In this document: positions 16,587 through 25,217 of the stretch, one piece after another
Layout of the letters: each line of letters begins with the position of its first letter
How positions within the stretch are numbered: the first letter of the stretch is position 1
Made by a program: the position numbers and the translations under genes
The notes under the pieces: generated by a model
The model's database searches: none
Told to the model about the DNA's origin: nothing
Seen by the model: only the letters and a program-made list of their open reading frames with translations
Assembly: GCA_965205235.1 (NCBI GenBank)
Contig: CBDBGD010000001.1
Coordinates: 124,001-188,000 of the forward strand
Direction: 5' to 3'
Source of the DNA: CBDBGD01 sp965205235
GTDB taxonomy: Bacteria > Chloroflexota > Dehalococcoidia > Lucifugimonadales > UBA1127
Length of the DNA stretch: 64,000 nucleotides

Positions 16587-16642
16587 GACATCACGGCTAT
16601 CGGTTCCTTACCAGAGCTTCGTATTAGTGGTGGAGGTGCGGT

Positions 16643-18328
16643 ATGCAGTGGCTCGCACGAAGACACAGGATTCTCCTCGCAGCAGTCCTCGCGTTGACGC
16701 TCGGCATTGTCGCCTGCGGCGGTGATGACGAAGAGACCACCGAAACAGCCACGGGAGCCTCCGCTCAGCCTGCCCCGGCCGCAGCAACCCCGGCGGCCGA
16801 AGCCATGGACGGCCCCAAGTCCGGTGGCACCATAAAGGCCGTCAACGAGGCGGGCGTCGGGTCCCTCGACAACATGTTCACCAGCGCCTTCGCAACGCGC
16901 AACGTTGCGGTCCACATGTACGAGAACGTCACCACCCTTGACCTCGACTACGCAGTGAGGCCCATGGTGGCCGATTGGGCCATATCCGGCGACGGCTCGG
17001 TCTACACGTTCACCATCCGAGACGGGCTCACCTTCCATGACGGCACTGCGGTTACCTCTGCAGACCTAGCTGCGTCCATTGACCGCTACAACAGGGCCTC
17101 CTCCGAAAGGGCTTTCTTCGGCATCATCATGGCCAACGTTGACCAGATCGAAGAGGTGGACGACAGCACGTTGCGGATCACCTTCACTCGTCCTGTACCC
17201 ACGCTGCTCAACGGGCTGGCAGCGTCGGCGGGTCGAGTGCCCCACGTGATGCCGAAGAGGCTCGCCGAGACCGATCACAAGGAGTCGGTCACGGAGTTCA
17301 TCGGCACCGGGCCCTACATGCTCAAGGAGTGGGTCCAGGGCGACCGCGTCGAGCTCCAGCGCTACGACGACTACGTGGCCCGTGAAGAGCCGTCCAGCTT
17401 CCTCGCGGGCAAGCGTCACGCCTACGCGGACGAGATCCACATCTTCGAGGTGCCGGACCAGACCACGCGTGTCGCAGGCCTGGAGTCGGGCCAGTTCGAC
17501 TACCTCTTCGACGTCTCGCCCGACTTCTACGACACCCTCGAGGCCAACAGCGACATCGACACCTACATCATCGACCCGGGGATCAGGCCCTTCGCGTGGT
17601 TCAACAACGAGAACCCGCCCACGGACACCATCGCCATGCGCCGCGCCATGGTCACCGCATGGGACCACGACCAGGCGCTGCTGGCGTCCGGCGGCAGGAC
17701 AGAGTTCTACAAGCTCTGCCCGCTCCTCTCCTGGTGCGTCGACGGCTTTGAGGGCGAGTGGGAGATCAAGCAGAGCGACGTGACCGGAGGCAACGACCTC
17801 TACAACATCAATGACAAGGACATGGCCCGCCAGCTCGCAGAGGACGCCGGATACGCGGGCGAGCCCATCATCGTCCTCGCCTCACAGGACGTGCCGGCGA
17901 TGTTCAACACCGTATCGGTCCTCGTCGAGAACATGCGCGACGCCGGTTTCAACGTGGACTTCCGACCCATGGACGATGCCTCCGTGAAGCAGCAGCGCGC
18001 CGCACAGTCGGGCTGGAACATGCTCGTCACCACCGGCGGCTGGGCCAACGCCGCCAACACCCGGTTCCGCACTGCGCCGGTAAGCTCCTTCGTGTCCCGC
18101 TACGCGCCGAGCGCACGGCTGACGGAGCTCTCCGAGTTGATCCACTTCGAGACCGACCAGGCGAAGCACTTGGAGTACCTGAACGAGATCCAGACTCTCT
18201 ACTACCAAGAGTCGGGCGCCGGATACCACATTGGGCAGCTCAAGGCCCTGACGGCCGCCCGGAGCTGGCTCAAGGGCTATCAGCCCTACCCCATCCTGTT
18301 CCTGGCGAACACCTGGCTCGATAGGTAG
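16643..18328 (+). CDS. extracellular solute-binding protein, oligopeptide/nickel (SBP family 5) type
   Basis: 561 residues. Signal peptide with lipobox LGIVAC (Cys near 25), then an acidic and Ala/Pro/Thr-rich linker, so it is a membrane-anchored lipoprotein. The mature part shows family-5 hallmarks: SLDNMFTSAF, VRPMVADWAISGDGSVYTFTIRDGLTFHDGTAVTSADLAASIDRY, and the late YNINDKDMARQLAEDAGY block. These proteins capture peptides, nickel chelates or other small polar compounds for DppBC-type permeases, whose genes follow. Ligand unknown. Confidence 0.92.
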   Translation: MQWLARRHRILLAAVLALTLGIVACGGDDEETTETATGASAQPAPAAATPAAEAMDGPKSGGTIKAVNEAGVGSLDNMFTSAFATRNVAVHMYENVTTLDLDYAVRPMVADWAISGDGSVYTFTIRDGLTFHDGTAVTSADLAASIDRYNRASSERAFFGIIMANVDQIEEVDDSTLRITFTRPVPTLLNGLAASAGRVPHVMPKRLAETDHKESVTEFIGTGPYMLKEWVQGDRVELQRYDDYVAREEPSSFLAGKRHAYADEIHIFEVPDQTTRVAGLESGQFDYLFDVSPDFYDTLEANSDIDTYIIDPGIRPFAWFNNENPPTDTIAMRRAMVTAWDHDQALLASGGRTEFYKLCPLLSWCVDGFEGEWEIKQSDVTGGNDLYNINDKDMARQLAEDAGYAGEPIIVLASQDVPAMFNTVSVLVENMRDAGFNVDFRPMDDASVKQQRAAQSGWNMLVTTGGWANAANTRFRTAPVSSFVSRYAPSARLTELSELIHFETDQAKHLEYLNEIQTLYYQESGAGYHIGQLKALTAARSWLKGYQPYPILFLANTWLDR

Positions 18329-18329
18329 A

Positions 18330-18417
18330 GACGGCCACTGGCGCCAAGGCCGTCACAAAATGCGCTCCGCCCGAGGATGGCTCTGCCGCATGTCTCCCGC
18401 ATCGGCAGGCCATCCTC
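18330..18417 (+). terminator. two hairpins between binding-protein and permease genes
   Basis: Hairpin 1: GACGGCC (18330) with GGCCGTC (18348). Hairpin 2: GAGGATGGC plus TGCCG (18373-18388) with CGGCA plus GCCATCCTC (18403-18417). Neither has a strong U-tract, so they more likely stabilise the upstream message or attenuate read-through into the permeases than terminate fully. Confidence 0.5.
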
Positions 18418-18462
18418 CGCGAGAGTGAGCTTGATTTGCACACAGCGTGAGGTGCCGGGGCG

Positions 18463-19419
18463 ATGAAGGGCTATATTCTCCGGCGCACCCTCGCAGCCAT
18501 CCCGGTCCTTTTCTTCGTGGCGACGTTCGTCTTCCTCATCCTCCACCTCACGCCCGGCGACCCCGCATACCTCCTGCTCGGCGAGTCCGAGTCCGACTGG
18601 ATCATGATCGAGGACATAGAGGAGCTGCGCGCTCACCTTGGCCTCGACCGTCCCCTGCACGAGCAATATGTAAAGTTCCTGTGGAGTGCTGTCCGCGGGG
18701 ACCTTGGCACCTCCATCTTCACGGGTCAGCCTGTCACGGACCTGTTCGCCCAGCGATTTGAAGCTACGTTTGTGCTTGGCGTCGTCTCCAAGATCGTAGC
18801 TCTTGGCGTCGCGGTGCCTCTTGGAGTGCTTGCCGCCTGGAAGGCCAACTCCGTCTGGGACCGCGGCATCATGTTGTACGTGGTCTTGGGTTTCTCCGTG
18901 CCTGCATACTGGCTGGCGTACAACCTCATCTTCCTCTTTGCCGTGAACCTCGGCGTGCTGCCGGCGGTGGGCTATTCCCCCTTTTCGGAGGGAGTTGGAG
19001 AGTGGGCCCAGCACCTCGTCCTTCCCGTCGTCACCATAGGTCTCACCACCGCTGCCCTCACCACGCGCATCACTCGGGCCACCATGTTGGAAGTGCTGCG
19101 AGAGGACTACATCCGCACGGCGCGCTCCAAGGGCCTGTCCGAGCGGCTTGTCCTGCTCCGGCACGCGCTGAAAAACGCCTCCATCCCCATTGTCACGATC
19201 ATCGGACTTGGCATGGCCACCATCATCAGCGGCGTCGTCATCATCGAGGTGGTCTTCGCGATCCCCGGCATGGGACGTGCCTTGGTCGAAGCCATCCTGA
19301 AGCGCGACTATCCGGTCATCCAGGGCCTGATTCTGGTCACGGCCGCCACCTTCGTGTTCATCAACCTCGTCACCGACATTCTCTACGCCTACCTTGACCC
19401 CCGGATTCGATACGGATGA
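18463..19419 (+). CDS. ABC transporter permease, DppB/OppB type
   Basis: 318 residues with about six membrane segments. The first segment and TPGDPAYLLLGE are typical of DppB. The cytoplasmic EAA loop is EDYIRTARSKGLSERLVLLRHALKNASIPIV (roughly residues 210-245), which docks on the ATPase. It partners the permease that overlaps its stop codon. GAGGTG precedes ATG. Confidence 0.93.
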   Translation: MKGYILRRTLAAIPVLFFVATFVFLILHLTPGDPAYLLLGESESDWIMIEDIEELRAHLGLDRPLHEQYVKFLWSAVRGDLGTSIFTGQPVTDLFAQRFEATFVLGVVSKIVALGVAVPLGVLAAWKANSVWDRGIMLYVVLGFSVPAYWLAYNLIFLFAVNLGVLPAVGYSPFSEGVGEWAQHLVLPVVTIGLTTAALTTRITRATMLEVLREDYIRTARSKGLSERLVLLRHALKNASIPIVTIIGLGMATIISGVVIIEVVFAIPGMGRALVEAILKRDYPVIQGLILVTAATFVFINLVTDILYAYLDPRIRYG

Positions 19420-20318
19420 GAGAAGCGCTGCACGAGCTCGACGTACTGGGCATTGACGAACGCCGCAGCGGCCTGATGAGGGCGCTCCGGACCGCCGGCC
19501 GAGCGTTGCAGCGCAACCCCAACATGCTCCTGGGCCTCGTCATCATCGTGCTGATGAGCCTCATGGCTCTGTTGGCGCCCCTCCTCACCACCTACGACCC
19601 CGTCAGGCTCAACGTCATAGACCGCCTGGAAGGGCCCTCGGGCAGCCACTGGTTTGGTACGGACCACCTGGGGCGAGATGTCTACACGCGGGTCGTATAC
19701 GGTGCACGCGTCTCTCTTCTGGTTGGCGCATCGGTGGCGATATTCACCTCCGTAGCGGGCATCCTCTTGGGGCTCGTGTCCGGCTACTTCCCCCTCGCCG
19801 ATGCCTTCATCATGCGCATCATGGATGCCCTCATGTCGTTCCCCTCGTTCCTGCTCGCCATTGCCCTGGTTGCGACCATGAGCCCCGGAATGTGGACCGT
19901 GATCATCGCCATTACGGTCGTCGATACGCCCCGCACGGCCCGCGTGGCGCGGGCATCGGTCCTCAGCCTCCGAGCAGTCGACTACGTCTTGGCTGCTCGC
20001 GCGCTTGGCGCCCCGGCGCTGCGCATCATGTTCAACCACATCCTGCCCAACTGCTTCGCTCCCATCATGGTCCAGGCCACTTTCGTCTTTGCGGTTGCCA
20101 TCCTCATCGAAGCCGGCCTGTCGTTCCTGGGCACGGGAGTGCCGCCGGAGATCGCCACCTGGGGCAACATCATGGGCGATGGCAGACGCGTGGCCAAGAT
20201 CGCTGTATGGGTCATCTTCTTCCCAGGGCTCTTCCTGAGCCTCACCGTCCTCGCAATCAACCTCATCGGTGACGGCCTTCGCGACGCCTTGGACCCGAAA
20301 CTGCGCGGAAAGCTCTAA
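19416..20318 (+). CDS. ABC transporter permease, DppC/OppC type
   Basis: 300 residues; ATGA overlap with the DppB-like gene. Seen: N-terminal OppC leader, HWFGTDHLGRDVYTRVVYGARVSL, the EAA loop VDYVLAARALGAPALRIMFNHILPNC, and FLGTGVPPEIATWGNIMGDG near the end. No ATP-binding subunit follows; the next gene is an amidohydrolase after 123 bases, so this importer must use an ATPase encoded elsewhere. Confidence 0.93.
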   Translation: MREALHELDVLGIDERRSGLMRALRTAGRALQRNPNMLLGLVIIVLMSLMALLAPLLTTYDPVRLNVIDRLEGPSGSHWFGTDHLGRDVYTRVVYGARVSLLVGASVAIFTSVAGILLGLVSGYFPLADAFIMRIMDALMSFPSFLLAIALVATMSPGMWTVIIAITVVDTPRTARVARASVLSLRAVDYVLAARALGAPALRIMFNHILPNCFAPIMVQATFVFAVAILIEAGLSFLGTGVPPEIATWGNIMGDGRRVAKIAVWVIFFPGLFLSLTVLAINLIGDGLRDALDPKLRGKL

Positions 20319-20379
20319 CCGCCATCCTCCCAGCCCCTCACCAGCCCTAACGCCGTGGGCAACCGCGGTACCCCCGCAA

Positions 20380-20408
20380 TTGACATCGCCGCCCCCCTGC
20401 GCAAGAAT
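20380..20408 (+). promoter_or_regulatory. sigma70-like promoter for the amidohydrolase pair
   Basis: TTGACA, 17-base spacer, AAGAAT; 33 bases before ATG 20442. Confidence 0.6.
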
Positions 20409-20441
20409 GGCCCCAGCCACGTTCGATCCAGGAGGAGGCGG

Positions 20442-21575
20442 ATGAAGGACGGACTCCGAGTCATTGACGCTGACGCCCACTTCTACGAGCCCGAGGACAT
20501 CTGGGACAAGTACGTCGAGCCCGCATACTACGACCGTCGCCCCATCGTCACCGGACGCCTTGGCAACTCCATCCTTTCGTACGAGACCACGCCCCAGCAC
20601 ACCGCCTTCAACTCCCAGGCCCTCTGGTCGCTGATGGAGGAGAAGTTCGGCGACTCCTGGCGCGAGGGGTGGACGCTGGAGAGCCGCCTGCGCGACATGG
20701 ACCGCGAGGGGTGGGACGTCCAGGTCTGCCTCCCCACCAGCGGCGGACGCGGCATCGGCGACAAGGACATTGGCTTCGCCTCTGCCATGGCCCGCGCCTA
20801 CAACAACTGGGCCCACGACTTCTGCAGCGGCGCTCCCGGCCGCCTCAAGTACACCGCCCAGGTGCCCAAGAACGACATCACCGCCATGGTCACCGAGACC
20901 CGTCGCGCCGTCGACACCCTCGGCGCAGTCTCCGTCATGCTCCCACAGGCCGACCCGGAGAAGATGTGGCACCACGCCGACTACGAGACCATGTGGGCCA
21001 CTGTCCAGGACCTGGACATCCCCCTCTCCGTCCACGGGGAGGGCTGCTCCAGCGGCCAACCCCTGGTGAACGCCCGCTACCATGGCGGCCACCACTTCTT
21101 CGTCGCCATGGAAGAGGCCATGGGCTTCCCCTTCGAGAACATGACCAGCCTCGCCCACTTCATCTACTCCGGCCTCCTGGACCGCTTCCCGCAGCTCCGG
21201 CTGCTGCTGCTCGAGTCCAAGGCCGGCTGGGTGCCCTTCTGGCTCGACCGGCTTGAGGAGTACGGCCACGGGCGCAAGGCCGTCTTCTTCGACTCCCACC
21301 GCCCGCAGCTTACGTCCCAGGAGTACTTCCTGCGACAGTGCGCCGTCGCCGCCGATGCGGACGAGCCTTCGGTCAAGTACGTCGTCGACTACCTCGGCGA
21401 CGACTCCATCGTCTTCAACACGGACTACCCCCACCCTGACGCCCTCGGCGCCGCCGAGCCCTTGAAGCGCATGATGGCCCAGCCCATCCCCCAGGACAGC
21501 GTGCGCAAGATCCTCTGGGACAACTCGGTCAAGGCCTACGGCAAGCGCGTCGTCGAAGGAAGCCCCCTGGCCTAG
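20442..21575 (+). CDS. amidohydrolase-2 family metal-dependent hydrolase (paralogue 1)
   Basis: 377 residues, TIM-barrel fold of the ACMSD / 4-oxalomesaconate hydratase group. The first metal motif is VIDADAHFYEPEDIWDKYVE (His near 10); the C-terminal metal Asp lies in VFNTDYPHPDA, and the central LPLSVHGEG region carries another ligand. Family members decarboxylate, hydrate or hydrolyse aromatic-derived acids; the exact reaction is unknown. The start is ATG 20442 with GGAGGAGG upstream, not the earlier in-frame start at 20355. Closest relatives in the window are the genes at 35467 and 41147, which share DADAHFYEP/DSDAHLQEP. Confidence 0.85.
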   Translation: MKDGLRVIDADAHFYEPEDIWDKYVEPAYYDRRPIVTGRLGNSILSYETTPQHTAFNSQALWSLMEEKFGDSWREGWTLESRLRDMDREGWDVQVCLPTSGGRGIGDKDIGFASAMARAYNNWAHDFCSGAPGRLKYTAQVPKNDITAMVTETRRAVDTLGAVSVMLPQADPEKMWHHADYETMWATVQDLDIPLSVHGEGCSSGQPLVNARYHGGHHFFVAMEEAMGFPFENMTSLAHFIYSGLLDRFPQLRLLLLESKAGWVPFWLDRLEEYGHGRKAVFFDSHRPQLTSQEYFLRQCAVAADADEPSVKYVVDYLGDDSIVFNTDYPHPDALGAAEPLKRMMAQPIPQDSVRKILWDNSVKAYGKRVVEGSPLA

Positions 21576-21618
21576 AGCCCACAGTGCAAAGTACGCCCAA
21601 GGAGGAGGAGGAGGAACA

Positions 21619-22743
21619 ATGGCCGACTACAAGCTGATCTCCGCAGATTCCCACGTCTTTGAGCCGCCCAACATGTGGATGGACTACATCGACTCCGAGT
21701 TCAAGGAGCGGGCGCCCCGCCTCGTGAAGGACCCGCCCGGCCTGCAGGGCGAGTACTTCGTCATGCCCGGCTCCCCGCCGCGCAAGCTTGGCGGCACCGG
21801 CTTCCTCGCAGGCGCAACGCCCGAGGAGTTGGTCCGCATCATGCAGGACGCCACCTTCGCCGAGTGCCCGCCCGCCGCCTACGAGCCCGGCGCGCGCATG
21901 GTCGAGCTCGAGCGCGACGGCGTCGAGGCCGAGGTCATCTACACCACTCAGGGCGCGAGCTTCTTCCGCATGACCGACGCCCCCTTCCAGCTCGCCCTCT
22001 TCCAGGCCTACAACACCTGGCTCGCCGAGTTCTGCAGCTACGACCCCGACCGCCTTCTGGGCCTCGCCCTCATCCCGCTCCTCGACGTCGACGCCGGCGT
22101 GGCTGAGCTACGCCGCACCGCCGCCCTCGGCCTGCGCGGGTCGATGATCATGGCCTCGCCCCCCGGCGACGAAGGCTACGCCGACCCCATGTACGAGCCC
22201 TTCTGGGCGGCGTCAGCCGAGCTGAACATGCCCGTCAGCCTCCACATCAACGCCGGCCACGCCGGCGAGAGCACCGGCGCCGGCAAGTTCAAGAGCCACT
22301 ACCTCCGGGCCGTGTGCATTACCCACGAGATCCAGCGCTCCTTCACGGAGATCATCTTCTCCGGCGTCCTGGACCGGCACCCCAACTTCAAGCTCGTCTC
22401 CGCAGAGAACGACGTCAGCTGGGTCCCCCACTTCCTCTACCGCGCTGACCACTTCTACACCATCCACATGCACACCAACCCCACCACCCTGAAGGAGGCC
22501 CCCAGCCAGTACGCCAAGCGCCAGGTCTACGCCACCTTCATGGACGACCCCGTGGCCCTCAAGGCGCACGACTACTTCGGCGAGGACAACTTCGCGTGGG
22601 CCAGCGACTACCCCCACACCATGTCCACCTACCCCGAGTCCCACAAGATCGTCGAAGAGAACTTCGCCGGCATCGACGAGTCGGTCAAGCGCAAGATCAC
22701 CCGCGACAACGTCATGCAGCTCTACGGCATGCGCCTGAACTAG
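21619..22743 (+). CDS. amidohydrolase-2 family metal-dependent hydrolase (paralogue 2)
   Basis: 374 residues, same fold but a different subgroup: N-terminal ISADSHVFEPPNMWMDYI, HINAGHAGEST in the middle, C-terminal WASDYPHTMSTYPES, and the closing helix KRKITRDNVMQLYG typical of the family. A run of GGAGGAGGAGGAGG precedes ATG, an unusually strong ribosome site. 43 bases behind paralogue 1, so co-transcribed; the hairpin at 22769 ends the unit. Confidence 0.86.
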   Translation: MADYKLISADSHVFEPPNMWMDYIDSEFKERAPRLVKDPPGLQGEYFVMPGSPPRKLGGTGFLAGATPEELVRIMQDATFAECPPAAYEPGARMVELERDGVEAEVIYTTQGASFFRMTDAPFQLALFQAYNTWLAEFCSYDPDRLLGLALIPLLDVDAGVAELRRTAALGLRGSMIMASPPGDEGYADPMYEPFWAASAELNMPVSLHINAGHAGESTGAGKFKSHYLRAVCITHEIQRSFTEIIFSGVLDRHPNFKLVSAENDVSWVPHFLYRADHFYTIHMHTNPTTLKEAPSQYAKRQVYATFMDDPVALKAHDYFGEDNFAWASDYPHTMSTYPESHKIVEENFAGIDESVKRKITRDNVMQLYGMRLN

Positions 22744-22768
22744 CGACCGGCCTGCCCCTGCGACCAAC

Positions 22769-22800
22769 AAGCGCCCCCGGCGGCCATACCGGGGGCGCTT
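22769..22800 (+). terminator. strong hairpin after the amidohydrolase pair
   Basis: Perfect 12-base stem: AAGCGCCCCCGG / CCGGGGGCGCTT around an 8-base loop, 25 bases after the stop. The tail is only CCCTTCC, so it is GC-driven rather than a textbook U-tract terminator. Confidence 0.7.
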
Positions 22801-23231
22801 CCCTTCCACCCTCGTCGTTCCTGCGCAGGCAGGAACCTCGACACCCGTTCATGGTGAGCCTGTCGAAGCATCACCCTGTGCCTGTTGAAGGGTACCCTCG
22901 CCTCTCCCACCAGGGGGGAGGCCGTCACGTAGCGGCTGGTGAGGGGAAATCCGGCGAATCGGACCCGTAGGGGCGGGTTTGAAACCCGCCCACAGCGTCG
23001 GCGGAGGGGCGCCCCAGCGGGGGCATGGGGGCCGCAGGCCCCCGAAGACAACCCCCCCAGGGTGGGCGGGTGGGCCCAGCCACGGTCGCAAGAGCAGACG
23101 CATCTTTTCCGTGGCAGGTTGAGAAGGTCAGTTTGGGGACGAACGCTAGCTGCTGGCGTCTCCGGGCGGATCGGCGGGGAAATGCTGACGGTGCAGAGCC
23201 TGCCCCTGCGTAGGCAGGGGGCCTGCCCTGC
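22801..23231. repeat. gene-free repeat cluster
   Basis: Contains a GTCGTTCCTGC/GCAGGAAC palindrome (22813-22842), a GGTGAGCCTGTCGAA repeat (about 22851-22870), a GTAGGGGCGGGTTTGAAACC hairpin (22966-22990) and a longer C/G-rich element (about 22997-23085) ending in GGGCGGGTGGGCCC. All four families recur elsewhere in the window. No credible gene. Confidence 0.75.
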
Positions 23232-24131
23232 CTACCGCGACCCTCGCAGCCGCGGGTCCCAGATGTCCCGCAGCGCGTCCCCCAGCATGTTGAAGCTGTA
23301 TACCGTGACCGCCAGCGCCAGCGACGGGAACAGCGACCACCACGGCCCCTCCAGGAACAGGTGCCGGCTCCCGTCGCTCACCATCTTCCCCCACGACTGC
23401 GACGCCGGCCCCAGCCCCAGGAAGCTCAGCGACGCCTCGATGATGATAGCCGCCCCCAGGTTCAGGCTCGCCACCACCACGTACAGCGCCAGGATATTCG
23501 GGAAGATGTGCAGCGCAATGACGCGTATCGAGGAGCACCCCACGGCTCTCGCCGCCTCGATGTACGTCGTGCTCTTGATCGCCAGCACCTGCGACCGGAT
23601 CGTCCGCACCGACGGCGCCAGGAAGATGATGGCGACGGCGATGACCACCGTCTGATGCGACGGCTCCAGCACCGACACCAGGAACAGCGCGAGGATGAGC
23701 CCCGGAAACGCCATCAGCGTGTCCCCGATGCGCTGCGTCAGGCTGTCGCTCCAGCCGCCGAAGTAGCCCGTGACCAGCGCCAGCACCAGCGCCGCCGTCA
23801 CGCCGATGAGCACGCTGGTGAAGCCGACGAACAGCGAGATCCGGCTCCCGTGTATGGTCAGGCTCAGAATGTCCCTACCTAGGTTGTCGGTCCCAAACCA
23901 GTTGGTGCCGTTCGGCCCCAGGAAGTTCTCGGCCGTCGTGTCTTTTGGCGAAAACGGAGAGATGAAGTCCGCCGTCGCAGCAAGGAAGACCAGGAACAGC
24001 AGCACAAGCACCCCAAGGGCGCCCAGGGGTTTGTCCCCGATGAATCGCAGCGCCCCCTGCAGCAGAGTGGGCTTCTTGCGTATGATCCTTCCGGCGTCGA
24101 AAGCCTTGTCCAGAGTCTGGTCGCTCTGCAT
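23232..24131 (-). CDS. ABC transporter permease, DppC/OppC type (second importer)
   Basis: 299 residues. NWFGTDNLGRDILSLTIHGSRISLFVG, EAA loop TYIEAARAVGCSSIRVIALHIFPNI, and SLSFLGLGPASQSWGKMVSDG are all typical. Last gene of a minus-strand operon: binding protein (25218-27119), DppB-like, DppC-like. No ATPase follows; the downstream side is the repeat cluster. Confidence 0.93.
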   Translation of the reverse strand: MQSDQTLDKAFDAGRIIRKKPTLLQGALRFIGDKPLGALGVLVLLFLVFLAATADFISPFSPKDTTAENFLGPNGTNWFGTDNLGRDILSLTIHGSRISLFVGFTSVLIGVTAALVLALVTGYFGGWSDSLTQRIGDTLMAFPGLILALFLVSVLEPSHQTVVIAVAIIFLAPSVRTIRSQVLAIKSTTYIEAARAVGCSSIRVIALHIFPNILALYVVVASLNLGAAIIIEASLSFLGLGPASQSWGKMVSDGSRHLFLEGPWWSLFPSLALAVTVYSFNMLGDALRDIWDPRLRGSR

Positions 24132-24149
24132 CGTCTCCTCGACCTCGAC

Positions 24150-25115
24150 CTACTGCAGCCGGATGCGCGGGTCCACCCACGCATACATCAGGTCTACCAG
24201 CAGGTTCACTATCAGCACGTAGAACAGCATCACGATGACAAAGAGCTGGAGTACGGCATAGTCTCGCAGCTGCGTCGAACGCAGAAGGCCGCTGCCCATG
24301 CCCGGCACGTTGAACAGCGACTCCAACACCACCGCTCCGCTGATGAGGTTGGCCACGTAAAGCCCCAGAAGCGTCAGCACCGGCAGCAGCGCATTCCGAA
24401 GCGTATGCCGAAGGATGACCAGCCGCTCCGGCAGCCCCTTGGCCCACGCAGTGCGAATGTAGTCCTCTCGGATGACCTCCAGCATCTGCGTCCTGGTCAG
24501 GCGCGCCACCCCCGCCGCCATGTGGAATCCCACAAGCAGAGAGGGCCAGATGATGATCTTCATGTGCTCCACGGGGTCCTGTGTGAGCGATAAGTACCGC
24601 GCCGATGGCAGCCAATTGAACCCGTACGCCAGGATGATGAGCAAGAGCACGCCCGACACGAAGGAAGGCATACTGAGCCCCGCGACTACGGTCGAACGCG
24701 CCCAGTAGTCCAGCCACGTGTCCTGGCGTACAGCCGCGATGATGCCCACGCCCACCCCAATGGTGGTGCCCACCATCATGCCCAGGACCATGATCTCCAT
24801 GGTCGGCGCAATCCGCTGTTCTAGGACCTCTATCGCGGGGCGGTTGAGCCAGAAGGAGTCGCCAAAGTCCCCGGTCAGCAGGTGGCGCATCCACTCGTAG
24901 TACTGCTCGTAGATGGGTCGGTCCAGACCAAGCTCTTGACGGAGCACCATCTCCTGCTGGCGGGCTAGGGCTCCCGCCCCACCCAGCCCGAACTCCGAGT
25001 AGAGGACCGTGACCATGTCCCCCGGGATCAGGCGCAGGATCATGAACATGACCACGGAAGCAATGAGAATCGTCACCGGAAGCTGTAGGAGCCTGCGAAG
25101 GACATAGGCTCGCAT
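24150..25115 (-). CDS. ABC transporter permease, DppB/OppB type (second importer)
   Basis: 321 residues. MRAYVLRRLLQLPVTILIASVVMFMILRLIPGD is the DppB N-terminus; the EAA loop is REDYIRTAWAKGLPERLVILRHTLRNALLPVL. The extended periplasmic part after the first helix is a few residues longer than in the first importer. The DppC-like gene starts 18 bases downstream. Confidence 0.93.
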   Translation of the reverse strand: MRAYVLRRLLQLPVTILIASVVMFMILRLIPGDMVTVLYSEFGLGGAGALARQQEMVLRQELGLDRPIYEQYYEWMRHLLTGDFGDSFWLNRPAIEVLEQRIAPTMEIMVLGMMVGTTIGVGVGIIAAVRQDTWLDYWARSTVVAGLSMPSFVSGVLLLIILAYGFNWLPSARYLSLTQDPVEHMKIIIWPSLLVGFHMAAGVARLTRTQMLEVIREDYIRTAWAKGLPERLVILRHTLRNALLPVLTLLGLYVANLISGAVVLESLFNVPGMGSGLLRSTQLRDYAVLQLFVIVMLFYVLIVNLLVDLMYAWVDPRIRLQ

Positions 25116-25143
25116 GGTCTACACTCCGCTATCCAAGGGACAA

Positions 25144-25178
25144 CCCCCGGCCTACGCCTCGTCGACGCAGGCCGGGGG
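25144..25178 (-). terminator. hairpin between binding protein and permeases of the second importer
   Basis: CCCCCGGCCT / AGGCCGGGGG, 10-base perfect stem with a 15-base loop, in the gap between the binding-protein stop and the DppB-like start. The tail has few U residues. It probably reduces read-through so that binding protein is made in excess. Confidence 0.6.
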
Positions 25179-25217
25179 CTGCTACCGTGTGTTCTGCCTC
25201 CCTGGGAACATCGGTGC

